Source: Actinacidiphila sp. DG2A-62
GTDB taxonomy: Bacteria; Actinomycetota; Actinomycetes; Streptomycetales; Streptomycetaceae
NCBI RefSeq assembly: GCF_035825295.1
Contig: NZ_JAYMGI010000002.1
Location: 4,469,001-4,533,000 of the forward strand
Direction of reading: 5' to 3'
Length of the DNA: 64,000 nt
Shown here: one piece after another, positions 63,515 through 64,000 of the stretch
How positions within the stretch are numbered: the first letter of the stretch is position 1
Layout of the letters: each line of letters starts with the position of its first letter
Notes under the pieces: model-generated
The model's database searches: none
Told to the model about the DNA's origin: nothing
What the model saw: the letters and a program-made list of their open reading frames with translations, nothing else
Translations under genes and position numbers: made by a program

Positions 63515-64000
63515 ATGGTCGACCCCAATGAGACGGCCGCGGGCGCCGGGGCGTCGGAGCCCTCCGGCCAGTGGGGCGTGGGGGCCCTGGTCGGCGACGG
63601 CCGCTACCGGCTGACCGGGCGGCTGGGCCGCGGCGGCATGGCCGAGGTCTTCGCGGCGGAGGACGTGCGCCTTGGCCGGATCGTTGCGGTCAAGCTGCTG
63701 CGCAGCGACCTGGCGGAGGACCCGACGTCCAAGGCCCGGTTCACCCGCGAGGCGCAGTCGGTGGCCGGCCTGAACCACCACGCGGTCGTCGCGGTCTACG
63801 ACTCCGGCGAGGACCGCACGCCGACCGGCACGGTGCCGTACATCGTGATGGAGCTGGTCGAGGGCCACACCATCAAGGAGCTGCTGTCCGGGCCGACGCC
63901 GCCGCCGGTCGACCAGGCGCTGCTGATCGTCTCCGGGGTGCTGGACGCGCTCGCGTACAGCCACCAGCACGGCATCGTGCACCGGGACATCAAGCCGGCC
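63515..64000 (+). CDS. Serine/threonine protein kinase, cut by window end
   Basis: 162 residues visible, continuing past the window. After a 28-residue tail comes the kinase N-lobe: GRYRLTGRLGRGGMAEVFAA, ATP Lys in IVAVKLLRSDL, YIVMELVEGHTIKELL, and the catalytic loop HRDIKPA at the window edge. The ATG at 63515 follows GCGAGGA. It is divergent from the PASTA kinase gene, so the two may share control. C-terminal domains cannot be seen. Confidence 0.92.
   Translation, partial: MVDPNETAAGAGASEPSGQWGVGALVGDGRYRLTGRLGRGGMAEVFAAEDVRLGRIVAVKLLRSDLAEDPTSKARFTREAQSVAGLNHHAVVAVYDSGEDRTPTGTVPYIVMELVEGHTIKELLSGPTPPPVDQALLIVSGVLDALAYSHQHGIVHRDIKPA

Overview
The window is very GC-rich DNA with the codon and motif style of a Streptomyces-like actinomycete (family Streptomycetaceae). 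The gene content and order match the chromosome-core neighbourhood of oriC in streptomycetes: the peptidyl-prolyl isomerase / rhomboid / crgA / DUF881 / pabA-like / class E sortase block, the pknB-pbpA-rodA-pstP-fhaB-fhaA block followed by tRNA-Leu, and a paa / bkd block. A cluster of DnaA boxes at 7354-7609 and a parS-like site at 31408-31421 fit an origin-proximal position. Genus and species cannot be decided from the sequence.

Layout. 1-4.3 kb: 3' part of an AfsR/LuxR-type ATPase regulator and a 14-TM drug-efflux-type MFS transporter. 4.7-12.1 kb: DUF5324 membrane protein, cyclophilin, rhomboid protease, DnaA-box cluster, crgA, then an overlapping gene train (DUF881, 67-aa membrane protein, pabA-like amidotransferase, Pro-rich protein, two class E sortases). 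12.1-17.1 kb: an accessory island. A decayed IS5-family transposase was split by two later IS5-family insertions at the same TTA target. One of them (12794-14329) appears to carry a DUF3885 passenger gene inside its terminal repeats. The island also holds an AT-rich stretch, a frameshifted small secreted protein and another broken transposase. 17.1-25.4 kb: the leftward cell-wall / Ser-Thr phosphorylation operon (fhaA, fhaB, pstP, rodA, pbpA, pknB). 25.8-32.7 kb: tRNA-Leu(CAG), terD, a MarR regulator, a coupled PAS protein + GAF-PP2C-HATPase phosphatase pair, and a J-domain protein. 32.8-44.2 kb: rhodanese, the phenylacetyl-CoA epoxidase operon paaABCDE, a DUF5819-HTTM pair, a TrmH/SpoU methyltransferase, paaN, paaH and a TetR regulator. 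Matching ACCGA-N4-TCGGT operators sit in front of paaA and between paaN and paaH. 44.2-48.6 kb: Lrp-type regulator divergent from the branched-chain 2-oxoacid dehydrogenase genes E1alpha, E1beta and E2. 48.8-53.3 kb: a molybdenum-cofactor pair (mobA-like, DUF6457, moeA) overlapping a K+ channel/TrkA-N protein. 53.6-64 kb: quinone oxidoreductase, a 20-bp tandem array, a secreted membrane-anchored protein, a PadR regulator with an operator over its own start codon, an ABC exporter of the MacB/FtsX type, the proteasome activator Bpa, a PASTA kinase and the start of another kinase.

Most genes lie in tightly packed operons with 4-bp ATGA or GTGA overlaps, so translational coupling is the rule here. 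Several conserved genes (paaN, bkd E1alpha, the K+ channel, a secreted protein and perhaps moeA) are each broken by one apparent single-base indel, often in a C or G run. This looks more like residual sequencing error than true gene death, so those calls should be read as 'gene present, reading frame doubtful'.
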